DNA of 64,000 bases, taken from Neptunitalea chrysea (lineage in GTDB: Bacteria; Bacteroidota; Bacteroidia; Flavobacteriales; Flavobacteriaceae). Below, one piece after another: positions 1-8,324 of the stretch. Made by a program: the position numbers and the translations under genes. The DNA lies in NCBI RefSeq assembly GCF_027924145.1, contig NZ_BRVP01000001.1:62001-126000 (forward strand), given 5' to 3'. Within the stretch, counting starts at the first letter, position 1. Each line of letters opens with the position of its first letter. A model generated the notes under the pieces. That model saw only the letters and a program-made list of their open reading frames with translations. It was not told the DNA's origin and ran no database searches.

Positions 1-1
1 T

Positions 2-3000
2 GATGTACAAACAGGGGGTGATGGTTATTTTGATTTTTATAATGGTGTTACAATAGATCAGACCAAAGGAAAAATTATTTTCACCAAAGCAGAACCTTTT
101 GGTGAATACTTATACGAATTACTTGGTGGAGGTGATTATTACGATAATGATGATAATTACGAGGCTACAGTAAACCCTAACCAAGATAAATATGTCTTTA
201 GGTCAATGTATAAGAAAACCAAAGCGAATGCTACCGAAGATGCAGAGAGGAATAAATTTAAATTAAAAGGGAGGTATTCTTCAGAAAGTAGTAGTGGAGA
301 CATTCAGTTAGGAGCTTATAATATTCCTATGGGGTCGGTTACTGTTACTGCAGATGGTAGAACACTAACAGAGGGTATTGATTATACTGTTAATTATAAA
401 GCAGGTACCGTACAAATTCTAGACCCTACCTTAGAAGCGTCTAACGCAACTATTAACGCAACCGTAGAGAATAACTCGTTATTCGGACAACAAACAAGAA
501 GATATTCAGGGTTTAATATTGAGCATAAGTTTAATGATGACTTTATTATTGGGGGTACCTTAATTAATATGTCTGAACGACCACTTACACAAAAAACAAA
601 TTATGGGCAGGAATCTGTAAATAATACCATTTACGGTTTAAATGCTACCTATTCTACGGAAGTTCCTTTACTTACTCGTTTGGTAAATAAATTACCAAAT
701 ATTGATACCGATGTGCCATCGAGAGTGTCGGTGCGAGGTGAGTTTGCTTACTTAAAAGCAGGAACAAATAAGAATGCCGATTTTGAAGGGGAAACCACTG
801 CGTATATAGATGATTTTGAGGGGGCACAAACCGCGATAGATATTAGTGGAGCCACTTCATGGACGCTTTCGAGTCCGCCAATTAGCTTAGGAGGAGAATT
901 AAGCAATGACGATATAGGTGCAGGGTACAAAAGAGCAAAGATAAACTGGTATACGATTGACCCTATTTTCTATACAAATCAACGTCCTTCGGGAGTCTCA
1001 AATGACGATGTATCTTTAAATAGTACCAGACGTGTATATATAGAAGAAATTTTCCCTGAGCAAGATGTTTCTCAAGGACAGTCTACTGTACAATCTACTT
1101 TTGACCTTTCGTATTATCCACAAACCAAAGGACCTTATAACGATAACTCATTCTTTAGTACGGTATCGGCAGATGATAAATTTGGTGGTATTATCCGTTC
1201 TATTTCTACAACAAACTTTCAACAGTCAAATGTAGAGTATATTCAATTCTGGGTGTTAGATCCATATTATCAGGATGGTGTTTTGGCAGGAGAAGAAGGA
1301 GAATTAGTATTTAACTTAGGTCAGATTTCTGAAGATGTACTGAAAGATGGTAGAAAGCAATATGAAAACGGGTTAAATGACGGATTAGAAACTACGACCA
1401 CTTGGGGTAAAGTACCGCAAACTTCGGCATTGGTATATGCTTTTGACGATGATGAGTCTTCTAGAACGGCACAAGATATTGGGTTAGATGGTTTGTCGGA
1501 TTCTGAAGAGGTGTCTTATTATACAAATAATGCATCCTTATATCCTGATGATCCTGCGCAAGATAACTATGAGTATTACTTAACGGCTTCGGGAGGTATT
1601 TCTGAACGTTATTACAATTATAATGGTACTCAAGGGAACTCACCTATTAGTACAGGAGATAACCAGGGATCTACTACTTTACCAGATGTAGAAGATGTGA
1701 ACCGTGACTTTACCATGAATACTGTAAACAGCTATTTTGAGTATAGTGTGCCTATTAAGCCTAATGTAACGGTAGATGATGCCTATGTTACCGATATTAG
1801 AGAGGTGGAGGTAGATGTGCCAAATAGTGATTCATACACTGTTAGATGGATACAATATAAAGTGCCTATTGATACTCCAACTAATACGATTGGAGGAATA
1901 GAAGATTTTACTTCTATATCTCATATACGTATGTATTTAACCGGATTTAATAATGAGGTGATTCTTCGTTTTGGTACATTAGATTTAATTAGAGGAGATT
2001 GGAGATCCTATAGTAATACACTGCAGACAGATGAAGATATTCCGGGTGACGACGGTACTACTGTTGAGGTAAGTACAGTTAATATTCAGGAGAATGAAAC
2101 CAGAGATCCTATCCCTTATGTATTACCTCCTGGTGTACAAAGAGAACAGCTTAATAATAACAATACGGTAGTAAGACAAAATGAGCAATCATTATCGTTT
2201 TTGGTTTGCGATTTAGAGCCGTTAGATTCTCGTGGTGTCTATAAAAATGTAAATGTAGATTTTAGACAGTACAAAAACCTTAAGATGTTTTTACATGCTG
2301 AGGAAGCAAACAACAATCCGTTAGAGAATAATGATCTTGTTGCGTTTATTAGAATTGGTACCGACTTTACCGATAATTTCTATCAGATTGATGTGCCGTT
2401 ACAGGTTACTGAGGCAGGTTCTTCTACAGCAGAATTAATTTGGCCAGATGAGAATAACTTAGAGGTAGTGCTTGAAACGCTTACTGATATGAAAGCTAAG
2501 GGAATATCTGACGGATCGTTAAGTGATTTGCTGTTCTATGATGAAGATTTAAATAGTGTAGCGGAAGGTGCTCCTTATGATACCGGAGAGTTTAGGTATG
2601 GTATTAAGGGTAACCCGTCATTGGGTAATATTAGAGTATTGATGGTAGGGCTTAAAAACCCTTCGGATACAAATACTGTTTGTGGGGAAGTTTGGTTTAA
2701 CGAATTGCGTTTGTCTGAAATGGAAACCTCAGGAGGTTGGGCAGCAGTAGGGCAGTTAGATGCAAACGTGGCAGATTTTGCAACAGTTTCTGCAACCGGA
2801 CAAATTGCAACTATTGGTTTTGGAGGTATTGAAGATACACCAACAGAAAGAAGTATGGAAGATACCAAAAGCTTCTCTTTAGTAACCAATGTTCAATTAG
2901 GGCAATTATTGCCAAAAAATTGGGGAATTCAAGTGCCGTTTAATTATAGTCACTCAGAAGAAATAATTACTCCTGAGTACGATGCATATTATCAAGATTT

Positions 3001-5413
3001 AAAATTACAAGACCGCATAGATGAAGCAGAAACTCAAGAAGAGAAAGATGCTATTCTAGAGCAGTCGCAAGAATTTACGAAGAAGGAGAGTATAAACTTT
3101 ATTGGTGTAAGAAAAAATAGAGGAGCTGAGCAGAAACCTCATTTTTACGATATAGAAAATTTAACATTTAATCAGTCGTATACAGAGGTAAATCACAGAG
3201 ATTATGAGATTCAGTTTTACAGAAATCAGATGGTACGTTCAGAAGCTATTTACTCGTATAGCTTTCAGCCATTAAATGTAGAGCCTTTTAAAAATGCAGA
3301 TTCTTTATTTACAGGTAGTTATTGGCAATGGTTAAAAGATTTAAACATAAACTTATTACCTCAGAGTGTATCGGTTACTTCAAGTATTAACAGAACCTTT
3401 AATCAGCAACGATTTAGAGATGTATTGGCTACAGAAGGAAGTTTAGAGCCAACGTTAATACAACAACGTAATTTCTTATTTGATTGGCAGTTTAATGTGA
3501 GTCATCAGTTAACCCAGTCGTTGAATCTTAACTTTAGTGCTTCTAACAATAATATTGTGAAGAACTACTATATGAGAGATGAATTTGGGGATTACATGTA
3601 TGATAGCGAAGGGAATAAAGTGGTAGATGCTTCACAAGATGTGTGGAGTAGTTATTGGGATACCGGTGAAGCTAATCATCATGCGTCTGCTTTAAAACTG
3701 AACTATACCGTACCGTTTGCTAAAATTCCTGCGTTGAAGTTTATGACGGGTAGTTATGAGTATACGGGAGATTTTGATTGGCAAAGAGGGTCTGATATTC
3801 TAGAGCAGGAATCGGGTGAAAGTATTAATGTGGTTCAGAATGCGAATACACATAAAATTAATGCCGGGTTTAATATGGATAGGTTGTATCGCTATTTAGG
3901 TATCGATAATCGAAAAAAGCGTAGAAACGCTAACCGAGGCACTATGAGAAATTCAATTTCAAGACCTGGAGCACCACCAATGCAAAACCCTGATCAGAAC
4001 CAAGAGGAAGATAAGAGTAGTTTGCTTAAGGATGGATTGATAGATTTTGTAACCATGGTTAAGCGAATGAACTTTAGTTATTCTGAAAGCAATGGTACAG
4101 TGCTTCCGGGTTACACAAATAGTATTGGTTTTATAGGAACTACAAGACCTACCTTAGGATTTATTTTTGGTAGTCAGGCAGATGTGAGATACGAAGCTGC
4201 TAAGAACGGGTGGTTAACTACTTATAGCGAATATAGCGAGCAGTTTCAGCAGGTAAATAGTACTGTATTAAACTTTACTGCAGAGTTAGAGCCTGTGAAT
4301 AATTTAAAAATAAACCTTTCGGCAGATCGTACTTATAGCGATAATTATGCTGAAACCTTTACGGTAGAAGATTTAAATTCAGATGGTACACTAGATTATA
4401 ATATGCAGATAGAAAATCGCTATGGTAATTTTAGTATATCGAATAATATGATTGCAACGGCCTTTGAAAAAGGTGGGCAAGTAACTTCTAAAGCGTTTGA
4501 TCAGTTTAAAGAAAATAGATTACTAGTAGCGCAGCGTTTAGCAAATGATTTTTACGGGGTGAATAACTATGATGTAGATGAGGATGGTTATCCTGTTGGA
4601 TTCGGAAAAAGCAGTCAGAAAGTATTATTACCGGCATTCCTTGCGGCGTATAGTGGAGGTGATGCAAAAAAGATATCATTAAGAACCTTTAGAGATATTC
4701 CAATTCCGGGATGGACGGTTAAGTACACCGGATTTATGCAGTTTGAATGGTTTAAGAATCGTTTTAAGCGATTTTCAATTTCTCATGGATATAGATCAAG
4801 TTATACGTTAAATCAGTTTTCTACAGACTTAGATTACGAAAGACCAATTAGAGGGTTGTCGTATGATGATCAATCGGAAGAAGCGATAAATTCGGGTGGC
4901 GACTATAAGAGTAAGTTAACCTATTCTACTATTAACTTAGTAGATCAGTTTAATCCGTTAGTACGTGTAGATTTCGAAATGAAGAACTCTTTTAGTATGG
5001 CTGCAGAAGTTAGAAAGAACAGATCGTTATCGTTGAGTTTAGATAATAGTTTGTTAACCGATTTAAGTGGTAACGACTATGTAATAGGACTTGGTTACCG
5101 AGTAAAAGACTTAAGGCTAACATCAAAAATTGGAGGTAAGAAGGAGACATTTACCGGTGATTTAAATTTAAAAGCAGATGTAACTATAAGTGATAATATA
5201 ACCGTTATTAGGTACTTGAATTTAGATACCAATGAGGTAACGGCAGGACAAACAATCTGGTCGCTTAAATTTACAGCAGGTTACGCTTTAACTGAAAATA
5301 TTCAAGCTCAATTCTATTACGATCACTCGTTTTCTAAATTTGCCATTTCTACAGCCTATCCGCAAACTAGTATTCGTTCAGGGTTTAGTATAACATATAA
5401 TTTTGGGAACTAA
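2..5413 (+). CDS. sprA: SprA, T9SS outer-membrane translocon (5' end outside window)
   Basis: The reading frame is open from base 2 without a stop, so the gene begins upstream. About 1803 residues are visible of a family usually around 2300-2400. SprA is the very large outer-membrane beta-barrel of the type IX secretion system, through which CTD-tagged adhesins and gliding proteins leave the cell. Visible support is alternating aromatic beta-strand sequence throughout, long extracellular-type loops rich in D, N and T, SprA-like segments such as AYIDDFEGAQTAIDISGATS, and a C-terminal strand ending in an aromatic-rich FSITYNFGN. It is followed after 72 bases by gcvH, an arrangement I recall from other flavobacteria. 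The first in-frame ATG at 206 is internal, not a start. Confidence 0.93.
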   Translation, partial: DVQTGGDGYFDFYNGVTIDQTKGKIIFTKAEPFGEYLYELLGGGDYYDNDDNYEATVNPNQDKYVFRSMYKKTKANATEDAERNKFKLKGRYSSESSSGDIQLGAYNIPMGSVTVTADGRTLTEGIDYTVNYKAGTVQILDPTLEASNATINATVENNSLFGQQTRRYSGFNIEHKFNDDFIIGGTLINMSERPLTQKTNYGQESVNNTIYGLNATYSTEVPLLTRLVNKLPNIDTDVPSRVSVRGEFAYLKAGTNKNADFEGETTAYIDDFEGAQTAIDISGATSWTLSSPPISLGGELSNDDIGAGYKRAKINWYTIDPIFYTNQRPSGVSNDDVSLNSTRRVYIEEIFPEQDVSQGQSTVQSTFDLSYYPQTKGPYNDNSFFSTVSADDKFGGIIRSISTTNFQQSNVEYIQFWVLDPYYQDGVLAGEEGELVFNLGQISEDVLKDGRKQYENGLNDGLETTTTWGKVPQTSALVYAFDDDESSRTAQDIGLDGLSDSEEVSYYTNNASLYPDDPAQDNYEYYLTASGGISERYYNYNGTQGNSPISTGDNQGSTTLPDVEDVNRDFTMNTVNSYFEYSVPIKPNVTVDDAYVTDIREVEVDVPNSDSYTVRWIQYKVPIDTPTNTIGGIEDFTSISHIRMYLTGFNNEVILRFGTLDLIRGDWRSYSNTLQTDEDIPGDDGTTVEVSTVNIQENETRDPIPYVLPPGVQREQLNNNNTVVRQNEQSLSFLVCDLEPLDSRGVYKNVNVDFRQYKNLKMFLHAEEANNNPLENNDLVAFIRIGTDFTDNFYQIDVPLQVTEAGSSTAELIWPDENNLEVVLETLTDMKAKGISDGSLSDLLFYDEDLNSVAEGAPYDTGEFRYGIKGNPSLGNIRVLMVGLKNPSDTNTVCGEVWFNELRLSEMETSGGWAAVGQLDANVADFATVSATGQIATIGFGGIEDTPTERSMEDTKSFSLVTNVQLGQLLPKNWGIQVPFNYSHSEEIITPEYDAYYQDLKLQDRIDEAETQEEKDAILEQSQEFTKKESINFIGVRKNRGAEQKPHFYDIENLTFNQSYTEVNHRDYEIQFYRNQMVRSEAIYSYSFQPLNVEPFKNADSLFTGSYWQWLKDLNINLLPQSVSVTSSINRTFNQQRFRDVLATEGSLEPTLIQQRNFLFDWQFNVSHQLTQSLNLNFSASNNNIVKNYYMRDEFGDYMYDSEGNKVVDASQDVWSSYWDTGEANHHASALKLNYTVPFAKIPALKFMTGSYEYTGDFDWQRGSDILEQESGESINVVQNANTHKINAGFNMDRLYRYLGIDNRKKRRNANRGTMRNSISRPGAPPMQNPDQNQEEDKSSLLKDGLIDFVTMVKRMNFSYSESNGTVLPGYTNSIGFIGTTRPTLGFIFGSQADVRYEAAKNGWLTTYSEYSEQFQQVNSTVLNFTAELEPVNNLKINLSADRTYSDNYAETFTVEDLNSDGTLDYNMQIENRYGNFSISNNMIATAFEKGGQVTSKAFDQFKENRLLVAQRLANDFYGVNNYDVDEDGYPVGFGKSSQKVLLPAFLAAYSGGDAKKISLRTFRDIPIPGWTVKYTGFMQFEWFKNRFKRFSISHGYRSSYTLNQFSTDLDYERPIRGLSYDDQSEEAINSGGDYKSKLTYSTINLVDQFNPLVRVDFEMKNSFSMAAEVRKNRSLSLSLDNSLLTDLSGNDYVIGLGYRVKDLRLTSKIGGKKETFTGDLNLKADVTISDNITVIRYLNLDTNEVTAGQTIWSLKFTAGYALTENIQAQFYYDHSFSKFAISTAYPQTSIRSGFSITYNFGN

Positions 5414-5445
5414 ACTAATTAGTTTTTTTAATCGAAATAAAGAAC

Positions 5446-5453
5446 TATTTTTG
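5446..5453 (+). promoter_or_regulatory. Candidate -7 element TATTTTTG for gcvH
   Basis: TATTTTTG matches the Bacteroidota primary sigma -7 consensus TAnnTTTG and lies 32 bases before the gcvH ATG, after the sprA stop. No clear TTG -33 box is seen at the expected spacing, so this is a one-box match only. Confidence 0.45.
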
Positions 5454-5485
5454 GCTTTTATTACTAAAAATTTAATTGGTTAAAA

Positions 5486-5866
5486 ATGAATATACCTGGA
5501 GAATTAAAGTACACAAAAGATCATGAGTGGGTAAAGATTGAAGGTGATACCGCAACTATTGGAATTACTGATTTTGCTCAGAGTGAACTTGGAGATATCG
5601 TTTATGTTGAGGTTGAAACACTAGATGAAGCCTTAGATAAAGAAGGAGTTTTTGGTACTGTAGAAGCGGTTAAAACAGTTTCTGATTTATTCATGCCATT
5701 AACAGGTGAAGTGGTAGCATTTAATGAAGTATTGGAAGAGGAGCCTGAATTAGTAAACTCTGATCCTTATGGAAACGGTTGGATGATTAAAGTAACGTTT
5801 ACAGAAACTTCTGAATTAGATGATTTGTTATCTGCAGAAGAATATAAAGAATTAATTGGTGGTTAA
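5486..5866 (+). CDS. gcvH: Glycine cleavage system H protein
   Basis: This 126-residue protein carries the lipoyl arm that shuttles the aminomethyl group between the P, T and L proteins during cytoplasmic glycine cleavage. The start [20 protein letters not shown] is typical of the family. The lipoyl-lysine context is [15 protein letters not shown], with Lys63 as the expected modified residue. Length matches the family. The other glycine cleavage genes are not in the window. It overlaps the following VanZ-like gene by about 11 bases, so the two are probably co-transcribed. Confidence 0.97.
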   Translation: MNIPGELKYTKDHEWVKIEGDTATIGITDFAQSELGDIVYVEVETLDEALDKEGVFGTVEAVKTVSDLFMPLTGEVVAFNEVLEEEPELVNSDPYGNGWMIKVTFTETSELDDLLSAEEYKELIGG

Positions 5867-6236
5867 GAATAATAAATACCTGATAGTACTCATAGGTTGG
5901 TTAAGTGTAGTGGTATACCTTAGCTTATTTAACCTTAGTGATGCTCCAAAAATACGTATTGCTAATTTTGATAAATATGTGCATTTTGGGTTTCATTTTA
6001 TAGGTACTGTATTGTGGTATTTGTTTTTGAAATTTGAATTTAAGAATAAGTACATCAAACATGTTCTTTTTTTAGCAATGTTGCTAGATTTTTTGTTTGG
6101 TGTTACCATAGAAATTCTACAAAAGTTTTTAACTGAAACCAGGCATGCAGATTTTTTAGATGTTCTAAGTAATCTTGCTGGCACGATTATTGCTGCTATA
6201 GTGGTGAAATTAATAATTAAGAAAACTGTGAAATAG
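5856..6236 (+). CDS. VanZ-like family membrane protein
   Basis: A 126-residue hydrophobic protein with about four predicted membrane segments (near residues 8-25, 40-58, 70-88 and 103-122) and a VanZ-like pattern: an early [11 protein letters not shown] and a later [10 protein letters not shown] followed by [15 protein letters not shown]. VanZ-like proteins are widespread membrane proteins of unclear role, and the name does not imply glycopeptide resistance. No ATG is available at the 5' end. The gene starts with TTG at 5856 or GTG at 5859, inside the end of gcvH, which suggests translational coupling. Confidence 0.8.
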   Translation: MVVKNNKYLIVLIGWLSVVVYLSLFNLSDAPKIRIANFDKYVHFGFHFIGTVLWYLFLKFEFKNKYIKHVLFLAMLLDFLFGVTIEILQKFLTETRHADFLDVLSNLAGTIIAAIVVKLIIKKTVK

Positions 6237-6294
6237 GGGTTTTTTTAATTAAAATAAATATTTAAATTAGCGAACGTAAATTTTAACAAACATT

Positions 6295-7017
6295 ATGGAA
6301 CTTAAGAAAAATCCAAAAGCCGATCTTAACAGAAATATAGGTCTGTACTTTGCCATCGGGCTGGCGTTTGTTTCTGGGCTTATGTGGGCTGCTATTGAGT
6401 ATAAAACCTATGACAAGGTAGATGATTTTAATTACTCAATGGACCTAAGTGATGAGCTTGTAGAGGAAGTGCCAATGACTATGCAATTAGCGCCACCACC
6501 ACCGCCACCACCGCCACCACCAGTACAACCTGAAATCATTGATATTGTTGATGATGATGAAGAAATTGAAGAAGTTGAAATTCAATCTACAGAGGTAAGT
6601 AAAGATACTGAAGTAAGAGAGGTGGAAGAATTTGTTGAGGTAGAAGAAGAAGAAGGGCCAATGGTAGACGTTCCTTTTACAGTTATCGAAGATAAACCTA
6701 TGTTCCCTGCTTGTAAGAAAAAGCCAAAAAGCAAGCAAGCACAGTGTTTTAAAGAAAAATTAGATGAGCACGTAAGAAAAACTTTTAATTATCCTGAAAT
6801 AGCTCAGGAGATGGGAATTCAAGGTAGGGTTTATGTGAACTTTAGAATTAATAAAGATGGTACAATTACTGTTTTAGGTACACGTGGACCAGATAAAAAC
6901 TTAGAAAAAGAAGCAAAAAGAATTATTGATGCTTTACCTAAGTTAATTCCTGGAAAGCAGAGAGGGCAACCAACTCCTGTAACGTTTGCTTATCCTATTG
7001 TATTTAGATTAAACTAA
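6295..7017 (+). CDS. tonB: Energy transducer TonB
   Basis: This 240-residue protein couples the inner-membrane proton motive force to outer-membrane TonB-dependent receptors. It has a short cytoplasmic N terminus, one membrane anchor at about residues 15-33, a run of consecutive prolines near residues 67-76, an acidic spacer rich in E and V, and a TonB C-terminal domain from about 135 to 240 (IQGRVYVNFRINKDGTI ... PVTFAYPIVFRLN). Two cysteines precede the domain (MFPAC and QAQCF). No ExbB/ExbD genes are adjacent. The next two genes carry related C-terminal-type domains. A strong terminator follows. Confidence 0.93.
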   Translation: MELKKNPKADLNRNIGLYFAIGLAFVSGLMWAAIEYKTYDKVDDFNYSMDLSDELVEEVPMTMQLAPPPPPPPPPPVQPEIIDIVDDDEEIEEVEIQSTEVSKDTEVREVEEFVEVEEEEGPMVDVPFTVIEDKPMFPACKKKPKSKQAQCFKEKLDEHVRKTFNYPEIAQEMGIQGRVYVNFRINKDGTITVLGTRGPDKNLEKEAKRIIDALPKLIPGKQRGQPTPVTFAYPIVFRLN

Positions 7018-7039
7018 TATAGTTTTATATAATATAGTA

Positions 7040-7067
7040 AAAGTCCGGTGTTAACCGGACTTTTTTT
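7040..7067 (+). terminator. Rho-independent terminator after tonB
   Basis: A perfect hairpin (AAAGTCCGGT, loop GTT, AACCGGACTTT) followed by a T run, 23 bases after the tonB stop. Confidence 0.9.
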
Positions 7068-7072
7068 GTTTA

Positions 7073-7192
7073 GTACATTTCTTGTTTGCATGTGATAAGT
7101 AACATTAAAATAGTATCGTTATGAAAATCAAGATGTTTTGTTCTTGCTACGGCAATAGCAATAAACGTGTACCAAACATGTATTTTGCTAAG
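7073..7192 (+). repeat. Imperfect direct repeat, copy 1 (leader and first codons)
   Basis: The segment from TAGTACATTTCTTGTTT through the start codon and about 20 codons is repeated, with substitutions and small indels, at about 7308-7428. The leader part AAGTAACATTAAAATAGTATC is exact in both copies. Period is about 236 bases. Confidence 0.75.
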
Positions 7193-7219
7193 GTAGAGAA
7201 AATCATTTTTTTTCTTTAA
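7121..7219 (+). pseudogene. Decayed duplicate of the 5' end of the downstream TonB-like gene
   Basis: A 32-codon open frame (MKIKMFCSCYGNSNKRVPNM...) lies downstream of a leader nearly identical to that of the gene starting at 7357. Both share AAGTAACATTAAAATAGTATC, then an ATG, and continue with alignable coding sequence (CGGCAAT, CATGT and TAT blocks) for about 20 codons before diverging. The frame ends at a TAA before any membrane segment. The simplest reading is a truncated relic of a tandem duplication of the TonB-like gene. It could instead be a short expressed peptide using the copied leader. Confidence 0.6.
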
Positions 7220-7307
7220 AATTTCGCTTCGATTTAAGTCTTTTAACAGCTACTTCTATAAAATTTTTCAGGTTTTTTAATGGTGTACTATTGGTTAGAT
7301 TTTTTTG

Positions 7308-7428
7308 GTACGCTTCTTGTTTTAAGTGATGTAAGTAACATTAAAATAGTATCATTATGAAAAACAAGATTACAAAAAGTTCTAGCCACGGCAATGGTAA
7401 GGAACATGTGCCTAGCAAGTATGATGTT
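7308..7428 (+). repeat. Imperfect direct repeat, copy 2 (leader and first codons of TonB-like gene)
   Basis: Second copy of the repeat at 7073-7192. This copy leads into the intact TonB-like gene. The intervening 7220-7307 is AT-rich with no gene seen. Confidence 0.75.
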
Positions 7429-8160
7429 AATGTAAGGCGAAATGGGGCGTTATATTTTCAAATAGGGTTAATTCTAAGTTTGGGTTTGGTGTACGGTATG
7501 TTCCAGATTTCTTTTCCTAAGAATAATGACCTAGCTCATATAGACCTTACTGATCCTTACATAATAAATGAACCTATAGTAGAAGAATTTACCATTGAGA
7601 AGGAACAACAAAAACAGGTAAAACAAGAGAAGCCTATGGAGCAAGTGGAGCAACCTAATTTTTTAGATGATTTTGATTTGAAAGATGATACGGATGAAAT
7701 AGATGAAAAGGCAGGGGAAGTTCCGGCGGTAGATTTATCTAAAGATGCATTAACATTTGTGCCTGAGGTTGTAGGTAAGGAAGATAAAGGGGAGTTGAAA
7801 GAATTGTATGATATTGGTGTTGTACAACAGGTTCCAACTTTTCCTGGGTGTGAAGGGTTAGGTTCTAATGAAGAGAAAACAGCATGTCTTTCCGAAAAGA
7901 TACGAGAACTAATTGCAAAGAATTTTGATTCGCAAGAAGCTGTTGATTTTGGGTTACAAGGAGTTCAAAAAATATATGTACAGTTTAATATTGGTAAAGA
8001 TGGGTATGTTAGTGATATTAAAACAAGAGCCCCTTATGATTTTTTAGGAGATGAGGCTGAAAGGGTAGTGAAAAAAATACCGCAAATGGAGCCTGGTAAG
8101 GTGCAAGGTGAAAATGTAGTAGTTCGTTATATGGTTCCAATAATATTTAAAGTACAGTAA
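7357..8160 (+). CDS. TonB-like protein (divergent energy transducer paralogue)
   Basis: A 267-residue protein built like the TonB two genes upstream: a charged cytoplasmic N terminus, one membrane anchor near residues 30-51 (GALYFQIGLILSLGLVYGMF, matching NRNIGLYFAIGLAF in tonB), a charged spacer, and a TonB C-terminal-like domain ending PIIFKVQ. It lacks the long proline run; its spacer is instead rich in D, E and K. The domain keeps the cysteine pair seen in tonB (FPGC and TACL). It may be a second TonB with a specialised receptor, or a TonB-like envelope protein with another role. Its leader and 5' end are partially duplicated upstream. Confidence 0.75.
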   Translation: MKNKITKSSSHGNGKEHVPSKYDVNVRRNGALYFQIGLILSLGLVYGMFQISFPKNNDLAHIDLTDPYIINEPIVEEFTIEKEQQKQVKQEKPMEQVEQPNFLDDFDLKDDTDEIDEKAGEVPAVDLSKDALTFVPEVVGKEDKGELKELYDIGVVQQVPTFPGCEGLGSNEEKTACLSEKIRELIAKNFDSQEAVDFGLQGVQKIYVQFNIGKDGYVSDIKTRAPYDFLGDEAERVVKKIPQMEPGKVQGENVVVRYMVPIIFKVQ

Positions 8161-8236
8161 GCTAATTAGGTGTAAGTCTATCTACTGTCTAATCTCGATT
8201 ATAGAGTAAACAGTTGGTGTAGTTGTACTAGAAAAG

Positions 8237-8260
8237 AATCCGCTTTGGCGGATTTTTTAA
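8237..8260 (+). terminator. Rho-independent terminator after the TonB-like gene
   Basis: Hairpin AATCCGC, loop TTTG, GCGGATT, followed by TTTT. Confidence 0.85.
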
Positions 8261-8324
8261 TTTTGTGAGGTAGCACTTTTTTAAAAAACCTTATCTTTCA
8301 CCCGTAAAAATAGAAGTGCCTCAT

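Noticed and set aside
5856-6236. VanZ family as a glycopeptide resistance gene
   Set aside because: VanZ-like small membrane proteins are widespread; no other van genes are present.
6487-6738. Antisense frame opposite the tonB proline run
   Set aside because: Low-complexity shadow (tryptophan/arginine repeats) produced by the CCACCG codons of tonB.
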